Positions 31,311 through 41,467 are shown, counted from the stretch's first letter. The stretch is 64,000 nt of DNA from Komagataeibacter medellinensis NBRC 3288 (GCF_000182745.2 NC_016027.1:995001-1059000); one strand, 5' to 3'. Notes: generated from the letters alone by a model not told the origin. Numbers and translations: made by a program.

Positions 31311-32570
31311 TCAGGCAGACTGCTCGGCCGGTTCATTCTTGCCGTAAACATAGACGGGCTGGGCCCTGCCTTCCGCCACTTCCTTGTTGACCACCACTTC
31401 CTCGACATTCTTCAGACCCGGCAGGTCGAACATGGTCGTAAGCAGGATGCTCTCCAGGATGGCGCGCAGGCCACGCGCGCCGGTACGACGGGCAATCGCC
31501 CGCTGGGCGATCTGGCGCAGCGCGTCCTCGGTAAAGGTAAGCTGCACCTCCTCCATCTGGAACAGGCGGGCATACTGCTTGACCAGCGCATTCTTGGGCT
31601 TGGTCAGGATCTCGATCAGGGCAGCCTCGTCCAGGTCCTCAAGCGTCGCGACAACGGGCAGACGCCCGATGAACTCGGGGATCAGACCGAATTTCAGCAG
31701 GTCTTCAGGCTCGACATCGCGCAGCACGGCACCCATGCGCCGCTCGTCAGGCGACTGTACATCCGCACCAAAACCGATACCCGACCCCTTGCCACGCGCG
31801 CTGATGATCTTGTCCAACCCAGCAAACGCACCACCGCAGATGAACAGCATATTGGTGGTATCGACCTGCAGGAATTCCTGCTGCGGGTGTTTGCGCCCAC
31901 CCTGCGGCGGCACGGAGGCCACGGTACCTTCCATGATCTTCAGCAGCGCCTGCTGCACGCCCTCACCGCTTACGTCACGGGTGATGGAGGGGTTGTCCGA
32001 CTTGCGGGAAATCTTGTCGATCTCATCAATGTAGACAATGCCACGCTGGGCCTTCTCCACATTGTAATCGGCAGCCTGCAGCAGCTTGAGGATGATGTTC
32101 TCCACGTCCTCGCCCACGTAGCCGGCTTCGGTCAGCGTGGTGGCATCAGCCATGGTGAAGGGCACGTCAAGGATGCGGGCAAGGGTCTGGGCCAGAAGCG
32201 TCTTGCCTGACCCCGTAGGACCAAGCAGCATGATGTTGGATTTTGCAATCTCGACATCATTGTTCTTCTGGGCGTGCGCCAGGCGCTTGTAGTGGTTGTG
32301 CACGGCAACCGACAGCACCTTCTTCGCATGCGCCTGGCCGATCACATAATCATCCAGGATCTTGCAGATCTCACGCGGGGTAGGCACGCCATCGCGGGAT
32401 TTGACCAGATGCGTCTTGTGTTCCTCACGGATGATATCCATGCACAACTCGACGCATTCATCGCAAATGAACACGGTGGGACCGGCGATCAGTTTGCGGA
32501 CCTCATGCTGCGACTTGCCGCAGAACGAGCAGTAAAGCGTATTTTTGGAATCGCCGGATTTGTTATTCAT
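31311..32570 (-). CDS. clpX: ClpX, ATPase subunit of the ClpXP protease
   Basis: 419-residue AAA+ unfoldase. The N-terminal zinc-binding domain has CSFCGKSQ and [10 protein letters not shown], giving the four cysteines. Walker [12 protein letters not shown] lies near residue 118, and DEIDKI is Walker B. The IGF-type loop for docking to ClpP reads SGIGFGADV. The start [10 protein letters not shown] at 32570 has AGGAG 6 bases upstream. Separated from clpP by about 130 bases. Confidence 0.97.
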   Translation of the reverse strand: MNNKSGDSKNTLYCSFCGKSQHEVRKLIAGPTVFICDECVELCMDIIREEHKTHLVKSRDGVPTPREICKILDDYVIGQAHAKKVLSVAVHNHYKRLAHAQKNNDVEIAKSNIMLLGPTGSGKTLLAQTLARILDVPFTMADATTLTEAGYVGEDVENIILKLLQAADYNVEKAQRGIVYIDEIDKISRKSDNPSITRDVSGEGVQQALLKIMEGTVASVPPQGGRKHPQQEFLQVDTTNMLFICGGAFAGLDKIISARGKGSGIGFGADVQSPDERRMGAVLRDVEPEDLLKFGLIPEFIGRLPVVATLEDLDEAALIEILTKPKNALVKQYARLFQMEEVQLTFTEDALRQIAQRAIARRTGARGLRAILESILLTTMFDLPGLKNVEEVVVNKEVAEGRAQPVYVYGKNEPAEQSA

Positions 32571-32701
32571 AACCGCTCCTATTCCCACCAGGGGGAACTT
32601 CTCCATACCTTGCGACCGGATAGCCAGACCCCGGCACGCCGCAGATGACCACCACCCGCAGGGGTGTGGGGGCGCACCTGCGCACGCGCCCCCTGTGCAG
32701 A

Positions 32702-33343
32702 TTATTCAGCAGGCTTTGACGCAACGTTACGACGGACCACTTCATCCACAATACCAAATGCCTGCGCTTCTTCCGCCGACATGTAGCTGTCGCGCTCCAG
32801 CTTCCGCTCGATTTCCTCAAGCGTACGGCCGGTGTGCTCGTTGTAGATTTCGTTCAGACGCTTGCGGATGGTCAGGATTTCCTGGGCCTGGATCTCGATG
32901 TCACTGGCCTGACCCTGCGCCCCACCCGAAGGCTGATGCACCATCACGCGCGAATTGGGCAGGGCGAAGCGCCGCCCTTTTTCCCCACCGGCCAGCAGCA
33001 ACGACCCCATGGAAGCCGCCTGCCCGATGCACACCGTGCTGACGGGGGAGCGGATGTACTGCATGGTATCGTAAATCGCGAGCCCGGCTGACACCACCCC
33101 ACCGGGGCTGTTGATGTAGAACGAGATTTCCTTCGTCGGGTTCACGCTTTCCAGATAGAGCAGCTGTGCCGACACCACTGCTGCAACCTGATCATAGACC
33201 GGCCCAGTCAGAAAAATGATCCGTTCCTGCAGAAGGCGGGAATAGATGTCGAATGCCCGTTCCCCGCGGGAGGTCTGTTCAACCACCATGGGCACCAGAG
33301 CGTTATTGAAGATCTCCACGGGATCCCGATCCCTCATAGCCAT
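32702..33343 (-). CDS. clpP: ClpP, proteolytic subunit of the ClpXP protease
   Basis: 213-residue serine peptidase forming the tetradecameric chamber. The catalytic Ser is in [14 protein letters not shown], the His in [14 protein letters not shown], and the Asp in the [17 protein letters not shown] region. INSPGG forms the oxyanion-side loop. I start at ATG 33343 ([10 protein letters not shown]), with AGGA 8 bases upstream. A GTG nine codons earlier opens the longest frame and is less likely. Confidence 0.96.
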   Translation of the reverse strand: MAMRDRDPVEIFNNALVPMVVEQTSRGERAFDIYSRLLQERIIFLTGPVYDQVAAVVSAQLLYLESVNPTKEISFYINSPGGVVSAGLAIYDTMQYIRSPVSTVCIGQAASMGSLLLAGGEKGRRFALPNSRVMVHQPSGGAQGQASDIEIQAQEILTIRKRLNEIYNEHTGRTLEEIERKLERDSYMSAEEAQAFGIVDEVVRRNVASKPAE

Positions 33344-33604
33344 ATTCCCGATCCTGAAAGGCAAGGGCACATACCACGCCCGGCCAGCCCGGTGCAGGAG
33401 GCACGGACAGCCACAACGCAGCCGGGCCCTTCCCGGTTACTTATGACAAAATAGAGACAAACTCGCCAGATACCACCCCACCCCTGTCATTTTGCCATGA
33501 ACGGGGTGACAAACCATGCCTGCACGCCTGCCCGCAAACACATACGGCGCACGGAAGGGGAGCCTCCCGCGCGCCGCATGCGCTACCTATGTCCGAAAAG
33601 CGGA

Positions 33605-34942
33605 TCAGACGTCAGCTTCCGGCATTTCGGCCAGCTCTTCCGGCGTCACGTCCTTGTCCTCGACCTTGGCCAGCTCGACGATGTAGTCGATGACCTTGTT
33701 TTCGAAGATCGGGCCGCGCAGGCCGTCAACCGCCTGCGGGTTCTTGGAGAAGTACTCGAACACGGCCTGTTCCTGACCGGGATAGCGCGAGGCTTCGGCG
33801 CGCACGGCGTGCACGATCTCATCCTGCGTTACGGTGATGTTGTTCACCCGTCCGATCTCGGCCAGCAGCAGGCCCAGCTTCACGCGGCGCTCGGCAATCT
33901 TGCGATAGTCGGCGCGCAGGGTGTCCTCGTCCTTGTCCTTGTCCTCGTCATCCAGGCGACCGGCCTTACGGTCTTCCTCAATGCGGTTCCATATCTGACT
34001 GAACTCGGCATCGACCATGCCCGGAGGGGCCTCAAAGTCGGTCTTTTCCGCCAGCTTGTCCAGCAGTTCGCGCTTCAGGCGCAGGCGGGAAAGCTGTTCG
34101 TATTCCTGGCCAACCTGCTTGCTGATCAGCTCACGCACCTGCTCCAGCCCGTCAAAGCCGAGCTTCTTGGCCAGTTCGTCATCAATCTTGGCCTCAACCG
34201 GGCTCTTGAGCTCCTTGAGCTTGATGTCGAAGTTGGCTTCCTTGCCTGCCAGGTGCTCCGCGCCGTAATCGGCGGGGAAGGTCACGGTGATCATCTTTTC
34301 GTCACCGACCTTCATGCCCTCGATCTGCTCGGCAAAACCGGGGATGAAGCCCGCGCCACCCAGTTCGACGCTCACGTCATCGGCAGAACCGCCTTCGAAC
34401 GCGGTACCATCGATCTTGCCCACGAAGTCCACCACGGCTACGTCGCCATTGGCGGCGGGGCGGTCTTCCTCAATCTTCTCGAACTCACGCTGGCGGCCTG
34501 CGATTTCCTGCAGAGCCTTATCCACCGTCTCGGCATTCACCTCGGACTTGAGGCGCACGAGCGACAGGGTGGACAGGTCGGGAATGGTGATTTCGGGCAG
34601 GAGCTCGAACTCAACCTTGAAGACCAGATCTTCCTTACTGCCTGGCTCGCTGCCCGATACCAGGTCCACCTGGGGCTGCATGGCAGGACGCAGGCCACGC
34701 TCGCTGAGCAGGTCGCGGGTTGCATCGCTCACCACCTGCTCCAGGACTTCGCCCTGGACAGATTCGCCAAAACGCTGCTGCAGGATGCTCATCGGCACCT
34801 TGCCGGGGCGGAAGCCCGGCAGCTTCATGGACTGTCCAACTTCTTTCAGGCGCGCAGTGCGCTTGCTCTCGATTTCTGTGGCAGGCACCGTAACGGTGAA
34901 CCCGCGCTTCAGGCCATCGGAAAGCGTTTCAGTAACCTGCAT
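33605..34942 (-). CDS. tig: Trigger factor, ribosome-associated chaperone
   Basis: 445-residue chaperone that meets nascent chains at the ribosome exit. MQVTETLSDGLKRGFTVTVPA opens the ribosome-binding domain, and LPGFRPGKVPMSILQQRFG is the conserved docking loop. The FKBP-like PPIase domain (VVDFVGKIDGTAFEGG, FIPGFAEQIEGM) and a C-terminal helical chaperone domain follow. The last residues are acidic. An ATG four codons upstream (MAWQ, 34954) is the alternative start, but GAGAGG is then too close. A 261-base spacer before clpP may hold a clpP promoter. Confidence 0.96.
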   Translation of the reverse strand: MQVTETLSDGLKRGFTVTVPATEIESKRTARLKEVGQSMKLPGFRPGKVPMSILQQRFGESVQGEVLEQVVSDATRDLLSERGLRPAMQPQVDLVSGSEPGSKEDLVFKVEFELLPEITIPDLSTLSLVRLKSEVNAETVDKALQEIAGRQREFEKIEEDRPAANGDVAVVDFVGKIDGTAFEGGSADDVSVELGGAGFIPGFAEQIEGMKVGDEKMITVTFPADYGAEHLAGKEANFDIKLKELKSPVEAKIDDELAKKLGFDGLEQVRELISKQVGQEYEQLSRLRLKRELLDKLAEKTDFEAPPGMVDAEFSQIWNRIEEDRKAGRLDDEDKDKDEDTLRADYRKIAERRVKLGLLLAEIGRVNNITVTQDEIVHAVRAEASRYPGQEQAVFEYFSKNPQAVDGLRGPIFENKVIDYIVELAKVEDKDVTPEELAEMPEADV

Positions 34943-35037
34943 CTGCCAGGCCATCCTCTCGGTCAGAACGTATCAAAGAACGCAAGAGGCCGCTTGGGCC
35001 ACCACGTCTGTTCGCATTACGCGACTTGCCGGGATCT

Positions 35038-35122
<85 letters not shown>

Positions 35123-35199
35123 ACAGTGCCCAGGCTGTAAGCGCGCGGCTTTAGCGCACCATTTGCCATGCGGCAAGCCCCCAGACCGGAAAGGCGGCT

Positions 35200-36660
35200 T
35201 TAGCCCGTAACTTTTTGCGCCATGGTCTCTGCCCGCACACGGGCCGCGCCCACGTGGCGGTCAAAGTCCTCGGCGACCGGCCACGCCCCGGCATGCAGCG
35301 CCGCGTCACCATGCAGCCATACGCCTGCGCAAGCTGCCTCCCACCGTGGCATGCCAGCGGCCAGCAGGGCGGCGATTATACCCGTCAGCGTATCGCCCGA
35401 GCCCGCCGTGCCCAGCATGGGGGTGGCATGGTCGTTTATGGCAACACGGCCATCGGGGCTGGCGATGATGGTATCCGGTCCCTTCAGCACGGTCACCGCC
35501 CCGGTACGTGTGGCGGCCGCGCGGGCCGCGGCCACCCGGTCCGGCCCCGGCCTGCCGAACACGCGCGAAAATTCGCCTATATGGGGCGTAATGATGGCAG
35601 CGCCCGCCAGCCGCTCCGGCGCACCGGCCGCCATGCTGAAAGCCCCGGCATCGGCAATCACATCCCGCCCCGCCCCGACCAGTGCGGGAAAGGTGGCCGC
35701 GACCTCCGCCACCGACAGGCCGGGACCACACACCCATACATGGCGGCGCGAATCCGCCAGCAACGTGGCCAGCGGGTCGGAATCCACAATCAGCCCGGCC
35801 GGCGCGGTCATGCGGTAGATCCCGGCACTCTCCCCCACCGCCAGCCGTACAAGCCCGGCCCCGGCGGCCCGTGCACCCGCTGCGGAAAGGCGGGCGGCAC
35901 CGGGCATTTCCGCCCCGCCGCAGATGCTCACGACCCCACGACTGTATTTATAGCTGCTTACCCCGCATGCTGGCGTACGCCACAGGCCGGGCTCGTTGCG
36001 CCAGGCCCGAATCGGCACGGACTCCACCGCCGCCTCCGGTATGCCAATATCCGCCAGCATCACCCGGCCACACAGCGTACGTCCGGGCAGCAGCAGGTGG
36101 CCGGGCTTGAGGCGACAGAACGTGACCGTCAGTTCCGCACCTGTCGCATGCCCCCGGACCTCACCCGTCGCCCCGTCCACACCGGTTGGCATGTCGATGG
36201 CGACCAGTCGGGGGGCTGCCGCAAGCACGTCGGCCACGTCCGCCCCCACATCCCGACTCAGTCCCGCACCGAACACGGCATCGACCACAAGGTCGAAGCG
36301 CGCGGCGCTGGCGGGCGCAAAGGGTACCACAGGGCCATGCCACAGTGCCGCGGCAGCGGCCGCATCCCCGCCGGGATGGGGCGATGCCAGCATGGCAATG
36401 GCAACCGGCCAGCCCTGCTCGGCCAACCTGCGCGCGGCAACATAGCCATCCCCGCCATTGTTGCCCGGACCACACAGCACCAGCACCCGACACGCACCAG
36501 TATGCTGGCGTATGGCGCGGGCCACGGCACGGCCTGCATTTTCCATCAATGTGGTCACCGGCACATGCGCACTGGCGGCCCGGTCTATCCGTGCCATCTC
36601 GGCAGGCGTGGGCAAAAGCAGATGGCGCGCAGTGGCGCAATGGTGTTGATTGTCAGGCAT
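35200..36660 (-). CDS. nnr: Bifunctional NAD(P)H-hydrate epimerase and ADP-dependent dehydratase
   Basis: 486-residue repair enzyme that restores damaged NADHX and NADPHX. The N-terminal YjeF epimerase domain (about residues 1-210) has LVLCGPGNNGGDGYVAARRL and DAVFGAGLSRDV. The C-terminal ribokinase-like dehydratase domain has GVVSICGG, TVLKGPDTIIASPDG and GTAGSGDTLTGIIAALLAAG with the catalytic Asp. I start at MPDNQHHCAT (36660), preceded by AAGGGGGGCGGAT. Monocistronic, divergent from the membrane gene to the right. Confidence 0.94.
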   Translation of the reverse strand: MPDNQHHCATARHLLLPTPAEMARIDRAASAHVPVTTLMENAGRAVARAIRQHTGACRVLVLCGPGNNGGDGYVAARRLAEQGWPVAIAMLASPHPGGDAAAAAALWHGPVVPFAPASAARFDLVVDAVFGAGLSRDVGADVADVLAAAPRLVAIDMPTGVDGATGEVRGHATGAELTVTFCRLKPGHLLLPGRTLCGRVMLADIGIPEAAVESVPIRAWRNEPGLWRTPACGVSSYKYSRGVVSICGGAEMPGAARLSAAGARAAGAGLVRLAVGESAGIYRMTAPAGLIVDSDPLATLLADSRRHVWVCGPGLSVAEVAATFPALVGAGRDVIADAGAFSMAAGAPERLAGAAIITPHIGEFSRVFGRPGPDRVAAARAAATRTGAVTVLKGPDTIIASPDGRVAINDHATPMLGTAGSGDTLTGIIAALLAAGMPRWEAACAGVWLHGDAALHAGAWPVAEDFDRHVGAARVRAETMAQKVTG

Positions 36661-36796
36661 ATCCGCCCCCCTTGTGGCAACTTTGGCTGCGTGGGTGCCC
36701 TTGCACGTGATACAAGAATGGGGAAACAAGCACCCCGTATCTTGCCTGTAACACTATGACCCTTTTCCTTATCACTCATCCCCGCAAGGAGGCTTC

Positions 36797-37249
36797 ATGT
36801 CCTCATCCATAGTCTGGAGCCTTGTGCTCGCCCTTCACATTACCGCCATGGCAGCCTGGGTAGGCGGCATGATCTATGCAGCCTTCGTGCTCAAGCCCAG
36901 CCTGGGGCTGCTGGACCCGACCCAGCGCGCTTCGGTCCATCTTCAGACGCTGAACCGCTTCTTTCGCATTGTATGGCATACCATGCCCATGGTGCTGGTG
37001 ACCGGGTGGCTACTGATATACCACGATGGCGGGTTTGCCGTCGTGCCCTGGCCGATCAACCTCATGCAGCTTTTCGGCCTGATCATGGCTGGTGTATTCG
37101 CGCGCATCTATTTCGGCCCCTATCAGGCGGCCCGCCGCGCGCTACGCCCCAAGCAGGGCGTGTTCGACTCGATCCGCTCGCTGGTGCTGCTCAACAGCGG
37201 ACTGGGCGTATTGACCATCGTGACCGCCTGCCTGGCGCATCCATTCTGA
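36797..37249 (+). CDS. CopD-like four-helix integral membrane protein
   Basis: 150-residue membrane protein with four hydrophobic segments (about 6-28, 58-76, 85-105 and 127-147). LALHITAMAAWVGGMIYAAFVL with a His in the first helix resembles the CopD copper-resistance domain and related heme- or metal-linked membrane proteins. A second helix has RIVWHTMPMVLVTGWLL. Function cannot be fixed from sequence; metal or heme handling is only an inference. AAGGAGG sits 4 bases before the ATG. Monocistronic with a hairpin directly downstream. Confidence 0.8.
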   Translation: MSSSIVWSLVLALHITAMAAWVGGMIYAAFVLKPSLGLLDPTQRASVHLQTLNRFFRIVWHTMPMVLVTGWLLIYHDGGFAVVPWPINLMQLFGLIMAGVFARIYFGPYQAARRALRPKQGVFDSIRSLVLLNSGLGVLTIVTACLAHPF

Positions 37250-37255
37250 AATTGC

Positions 37256-37285
37256 GGGCGTGATGCCTCACGCCCCCTTGATTTC
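37256..37285 (+). terminator. Hairpin downstream of the CopD-like gene
   Basis: GGGCGTGA / TCACGCCC (37256-37275) is a perfect 8-bp stem with loop TGCC, six bases past the stop. The T tail is poor (CCTTGATTT), so termination may be inefficient. Confidence 0.6.
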
Positions 37286-37459
37286 CATTGCAAAGATGGA
37301 TAGGCACAGGGAATGTGGCGCTTGAGGGGCCTGTCCCCGCGTGTCACACTCCCCTTCCCTGCATTGCTGCAGGTACATCAGGGACGGCAGCCTGATACAG
37401 CGCGACACGGTAGCAATCGGACGGGGCCATATTCATCTGCTGATACGTTCGAGAGTAAT

Positions 37460-39019
37460 TTGAGCGCCAAAAAAACTTCCTCCGCCCCGGCCCGTCCCGC
37501 AAAAAAGGCGGTGGCAACTCCTACCGCCCCCAGCACGGACGGGGTACTGCCCCCTGACGCGCCGGCCCCGGCGGCGGAACCTGAACAGCCCCAGCCCCTG
37601 TTTTCTGAACTCGGCCTGTCCGAACCCATCCAGCGTGCCATTGATGAGATGGGATACCGTCATCCCACCCCCATTCAGGCACAGGCCATTCCTTACGTTC
37701 TGATGGGGCGTGACGTGTTGGGGGTTGCCCAGACGGGCACCGGCAAGACCGCCTCCTTCACCCTGCCGATGCTTGAAATCCTGCAGGGTTCGCGTGCCCG
37801 TGCGCGCATGCCGCGTTCGCTGATCCTTGAGCCGACGCGCGAACTGGCATTGCAGGTGGCCGAGAACTTCGTCAATTATGGCAAGCACCTCAAACTGACC
37901 CACGCGCTGCTGATCGGTGGCGAGAGCATGGCCGAACAGAAAGAGGTGCTCAACCGGGGCGTGGACGTGCTGATCGCAACCCCGGGCCGCCTGATCGACC
38001 TGTTTGAACGCGGCGGCCTGCTACTGACCCAGACCAAACTGTTGGTAATCGACGAAGCCGACCGCATGCTCGACATGGGATTCATCCCCGATATCGAGAA
38101 GATTGTGAGCATGCTCTCGCCATTGCGCCAGACGCTGTTCTTCTCTGCCACCATGGCACCCGAGATCCGCCGCCTGGCCGATGCGTTCCTGCGCAACCCC
38201 AAGGAGATCACGGTCAGCCGTCCCTCCTCCGTTGCCTCCACCATCGAGACCGGCCTGGCTATTGTCGATGGCAAGGACAAGCGCCGTGCCCTGCGCAAGC
38301 TCCTGCGCGAGTCGGACATGCAGAATGCCATCGTGTTCTGTAACCGCAAGCGCGATGTGGATGTGCTGTGCAAATCCCTGCTCAAGCATGGTTTTTCCGT
38401 AGGTGCGCTGCATGGTGACCTGGCGCAGTCGGTCCGCTTCTCCACCCTTGAGGCTTTCAAGAGCGGGGAACTGAAAATCCTGGTCTGTTCGGACATCGCA
38501 GCCCGTGGAATCGATATTGGCGGCCTGTCGCATGTGTTCAATTTCGACCTGCCGTTCCATGCCGAGGACTATGTCCACCGGATTGGCCGGACTGGCCGTG
38601 CAGGCCGCACCGGCCATGCCTACAGCCTTGCTACCCCCGATGAGGAAGCGCTGGCCCAGGCGATCGAGAAACTGACGGGTAAGCCCATCCCGAGAATCGA
38701 GGTCAAAGGCGTGGATAATCTGGAATGGTCGAATGAGCCGCGTGCCGCGAATGGCCGCCGCAAATCGCGCAAGGGTAATGTGGAAGCGGCACCTGCTGCC
38801 CCCACTCCTGCCCCGATAGCAGAGGAACCGCCCCGCAAGCCCCGCAGGCAGGCGGCAGCAACATCGGCTCCGGGCACTGGCGCGCCCACACGGCGTGAGC
38901 GCGATTCTGGCCTGCTGCCCGCGGCCCCCGACCATGCGATTACCGGATTCGGGGACGAAATTCCTGCCTTCATGCGCCTGCCCCGGCGAGAGAAGCCCGT
39001 TATCGCGGCAGACGAATAA
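37460..39019 (+). CDS. DEAD-box ATP-dependent RNA helicase, second RhlE-type copy
   Basis: 519-residue RNA helicase. Q motif HPTPIQAQAIP, motif [22 protein letters not shown] and HRIGRTGRAGRTGHAYSLA are intact. About 45 Ala/Pro/Lys-rich residues precede the core, and a basic Ala/Pro/Arg-rich tail (about residues 415-519) follows. The start is not an ATG: TTG at 37460 (then SAKKTSSAPARP) is preceded by GAGAG at 4 bases. The frame is open further upstream to 37313 without a plausible protein. It is distinct from the Gly-rich helicase at 1066 and has a different tail. Confidence 0.88.
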   Translation: MSAKKTSSAPARPAKKAVATPTAPSTDGVLPPDAPAPAAEPEQPQPLFSELGLSEPIQRAIDEMGYRHPTPIQAQAIPYVLMGRDVLGVAQTGTGKTASFTLPMLEILQGSRARARMPRSLILEPTRELALQVAENFVNYGKHLKLTHALLIGGESMAEQKEVLNRGVDVLIATPGRLIDLFERGGLLLTQTKLLVIDEADRMLDMGFIPDIEKIVSMLSPLRQTLFFSATMAPEIRRLADAFLRNPKEITVSRPSSVASTIETGLAIVDGKDKRRALRKLLRESDMQNAIVFCNRKRDVDVLCKSLLKHGFSVGALHGDLAQSVRFSTLEAFKSGELKILVCSDIAARGIDIGGLSHVFNFDLPFHAEDYVHRIGRTGRAGRTGHAYSLATPDEEALAQAIEKLTGKPIPRIEVKGVDNLEWSNEPRAANGRRKSRKGNVEAAPAAPTPAPIAEEPPRKPRRQAAATSAPGTGAPTRRERDSGLLPAAPDHAITGFGDEIPAFMRLPRREKPVIAADE

Positions 39020-39071
39020 ATCCTGAAAGCCGCCAGGAAAGCCAGCCCGGAACACGTCGTGCAGTCATGCG

Positions 39072-39160
39072 GACATTTTTGGGTGGCTTTTTTCCAGAAA
39101 GCCTGACGGTCATGTCACCTTTTTGGAAAAGGTGGCATCTGAAGGCTTTTATTTTTTACC
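39072..39160 (+). repeat. AT-rich palindromic intergenic repeat, copy C
   Basis: About 50 bases behind the helicase stop, in the same orientation as that gene. Read rightward: TTTTTGGGTGGC, arms GGCTTT/AAAGCC (39085-39103), then the palindrome CACCTTTTT-GG-AAAAGGTG (39116-39134) and an AT-rich end. Layout and key motifs match copies A, B, D and E. Confidence 0.7.
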
Positions 39161-39209
39161 AATGAGTTGTTTTCAAACGCCTCTCTTGGTCTTTCAGGCA
39201 ATTACAGTC

Positions 39210-40478
39210 ATGGAAAATGCAGCAGTCGACCCCATCCCCGTGGTGGCGCTCGGCAATGATGGGGATGGTCTGGCCCAGACCACGGCAGGAAGGGTGTTCG
39301 TACCCGGCACCGTGCCAGGTGACGAGATCCTGCTGGCCAGCCAGACGGATACACACGGCACGCTGGAACGGGTTGTCTCCCCCGGCTCCACCCGCGTCAC
39401 GCCGCCATGCTCCCTGTTCGGCACCTGTGGTGGATGTCGCCTGCAACACATGGCACGCCCCGCCATACTGGAATGGAAAGCCGGGCGGGTGGTCGAAACA
39501 CTGCGCCATGCCGGGTTTGACACCGTTCCCACCCCCGTGACCCGACAGGTCAGCCCCCATGGCAGGCGCCGGGTCGATCTGGCCTTCCGCCGGGCGGGAA
39601 AAGAAATCGTGCTGGGCCTGCATCGCCGCCGGGGCGCAGTGGTGGACATGACGGAATGCACACTGCTGGACCCCGCCCTGCTGGCCCTGCTTGCGCCCCT
39701 ACGCGCCATGCTGCACTCCCTGCCTGCCGTGCATGCGGGAGGGGACATACAGATCAACCTGCTCGATAGCGGGCCGGACCTGCTGATTGCCATGGACGGC
39801 ACACCGGATACCAACGACCGGCGTATCCTGGCCGAATTCAGCAAGACACACGGCATTGCACGGATATCACTGCATGCGAGGCCACCCGAAACGCTGGCCC
39901 AGGCCGGGCCGGTTTTCCATCATTTTGACGGTGTGCGGATCGTACCGCCCCCCGGCGCTTTCCTCCAGCCCGCGCGGGAAGGGGAAGAGGCCATCAGGAA
40001 TGCCGTCGTGGCCGGTCTGCCGCGCAAGGGGCTAAAGGCCGGGATTATTGAACTGTATGCAGGTTGCGGCACGCTATCCTTCGCGCTGGCAACACATGCG
40101 AAGGTCCATGCCTATGAAGGGGATCGGGCGGCGCTTGCATGCCTGAAGCAGGCCAGCGGCGGCACCCGTGTGCTGCCCGCCCTGCGTGACCTGAACCGTC
40201 AACCGGTCATGGCCAATGAACTGGCAAAGAGCGCTGCCGTGGTGCTGGACCCGCCCCATGCTGGGGCCGGTGCACAGATGGCGCAGATTATTACAGGCAA
40301 GCCGCGTTGCGTCATTTATGTAAGCTGTAACCCCGTAGCGCTCCAGCGCGACCTGACACCGCTAGCGCAGGCCGGATACCGGCTGGACAACCTGACGGTC
40401 ATCGACCAGTTTTTATGGTCAGCCGAAGTTGAAGCTGTGTGCGTGCTAACACTTCCTACTACCCGGCCCCGTCGTTAA
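39210..40478 (+). CDS. RumA/TrmA-family RNA (uracil-5-)-methyltransferase
   Basis: 422-residue class I SAM-dependent RNA methyltransferase that probably makes 5-methyluridine in rRNA or tRNA. A partial TRAM-like N-terminus leads into a [4Fe-4S] site CSLFGTCGGC (CX5CX2C). The SAM-binding domain has IIELYAGCGTLSFALA, followed by VVLDPPHAGAG and the nucleophile motif YVSCNPVALQRDL. The start MENAAVDPIP at 39210 is chosen because the 29 residues upstream are encoded by intergenic repeat C. No strong SD. The specific target base is unknown. Confidence 0.9.
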   Translation: MENAAVDPIPVVALGNDGDGLAQTTAGRVFVPGTVPGDEILLASQTDTHGTLERVVSPGSTRVTPPCSLFGTCGGCRLQHMARPAILEWKAGRVVETLRHAGFDTVPTPVTRQVSPHGRRRVDLAFRRAGKEIVLGLHRRRGAVVDMTECTLLDPALLALLAPLRAMLHSLPAVHAGGDIQINLLDSGPDLLIAMDGTPDTNDRRILAEFSKTHGIARISLHARPPETLAQAGPVFHHFDGVRIVPPPGAFLQPAREGEEAIRNAVVAGLPRKGLKAGIIELYAGCGTLSFALATHAKVHAYEGDRAALACLKQASGGTRVLPALRDLNRQPVMANELAKSAAVVLDPPHAGAGAQMAQIITGKPRCVIYVSCNPVALQRDLTPLAQAGYRLDNLTVIDQFLWSAEVEAVCVLTLPTTRPRR

Positions 40479-40510
40479 AGGCTGAGTCACCATAACTTAT
40501 TGATAGGAAT

Positions 40511-40597
40511 TTGGGGGTGTCATCTTTTTTAAAAAAGGCGGCAGTCGTGGAAGAATTTTGAAAAAACCTTCCAAAAAAAACTTCCTCTATTTTTCTG
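40511..40597 (-). repeat. AT-rich palindromic intergenic repeat, copy D
   Basis: Directly behind the sufA stop, oriented with sufA. Read leftward: AGAGGAAGTTTTTTTTGG, arms GGAAG/CTTCC (40549-40572), then the 14-bp perfect palindrome CTTTTTTAAAAAAG (40524-40537) flanked by decayed GC arms. It separates two convergent genes and may end both. Confidence 0.75.
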
Positions 40598-40978
40598 TCA
40601 GACGTGGAAGCTCTCTCCGCAGCCACAGCGTCCCTTCTCGTTAGGGTTGCTGAAGGTAAAGCCCGATTCAAGCTGCTTGACCTCATAATCCATCACCGAG
40701 CCGATTAGGAACAGTGTGGCCTTGCGATCGACCAGCAGGGTAACCCCCTTATCCACCACGACTTCATCTGTCGGACCGGCCTGCTCGACAAAGCTCATGT
40801 CATAGGCATGGCCCGAGCAGCCTTTGGTGGAGATGGCAATGCGCAGCAGATGGCCCGCGTGGTTGGTCTGGTACAGCTTTTCCAGCCGCTGCGCCGCCCG
40901 GTCGGTCATGGTCAGGAGCGGCGGCAACGCGCGGCGCGGTGCGGCTGTGGTGGTGGCAGGCGTGTTGTGTGCAGTCAT
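40598..40978 (-). CDS. sufA: A-type Fe-S cluster carrier, last gene of the suf operon
   Basis: 126-residue HesB/IscA-family protein that receives or carries Fe-S clusters. The three conserved cysteines are in STKGCSGHAYDM and KGRCGCGESF. About 25 Ala/Thr/Pro-rich residues precede the domain. The start MTAHNTPATT at 40978 has GGGGA about 8 bases upstream and lies 20 bases after sufT. Ends in the CGCGESFHV tail typical of this family. Confidence 0.94.
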   Translation of the reverse strand: MTAHNTPATTTAAPRRALPPLLTMTDRAAQRLEKLYQTNHAGHLLRIAISTKGCSGHAYDMSFVEQAGPTDEVVVDKGVTLLVDRKATLFLIGSVMDYEVKQLESGFTFSNPNEKGRCGCGESFHV

Positions 40979-40998
40979 GGTACGTTCCCCTATCGGGT

Positions 40999-41460
40999 TC
41001 AGAACATGTTCAGGGAAAGGCGGGCGTCCTCGCTCATGCGCGACATGTCCCATGGTGGTTCCCACACGATCTCGACCGTGGCGGAGGTGACCGTATCGAG
41101 CTTTTCCACCGCTTCCTTCACCTGCGCAGGCAGTTCCTGCGCACTGGGGCAATTGGGGGCTGTCAGGGTCATCTCAACCTTGACCGTGCCATCATCATGC
41201 AGATCAATGGCGTAAATCAGGCCGAGTTCGTAGATATTGACGGGAATTTCCGGGTCATACACAGTGGCGATGGCCGCGATGATCATTTCTTCATCGGAGG
41301 TGGTAGGCGTTTCCACCTCCTCTGCCTGTGTCTCGCCATCAGGGGTCCAGGCAGATACGGGCGGAGACTTCCCAACCGGGTCGCCTTCAGCCTCAAGGGA
41401 GAAATGCCCGGCCCCCTTCGCCATGCCGCTGGCAGGCGCTACCTGATTTTTCTCATCCAT
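40999..41460 (-). CDS. sufT: SufT, MIP18/DUF59-family Fe-S assembly factor
   Basis: 153-residue protein. The DUF59 domain runs from SDEEMIIAAIATVYDPEIPVNIYELGLIYAID to the C-terminus. LTAPNCPSAQELP contains the conserved Cys and VWEPPWDMSRMSEDAR is the family ending. SufT proteins help Fe-S maturation, notably under high Fe-S demand. About 55 residues of low-complexity acidic sequence precede the domain. MDEKNQVAP (41460) is chosen with AGGTGA 7 bases upstream; two earlier ATGs overlapping sufU are less likely. Confidence 0.93.
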   Translation of the reverse strand: MDEKNQVAPASGMAKGAGHFSLEAEGDPVGKSPPVSAWTPDGETQAEEVETPTTSDEEMIIAAIATVYDPEIPVNIYELGLIYAIDLHDDGTVKVEMTLTAPNCPSAQELPAQVKEAVEKLDTVTSATVEIVWEPPWDMSRMSEDARLSLNMF

Positions 41461-41467
41461 GAGACTT

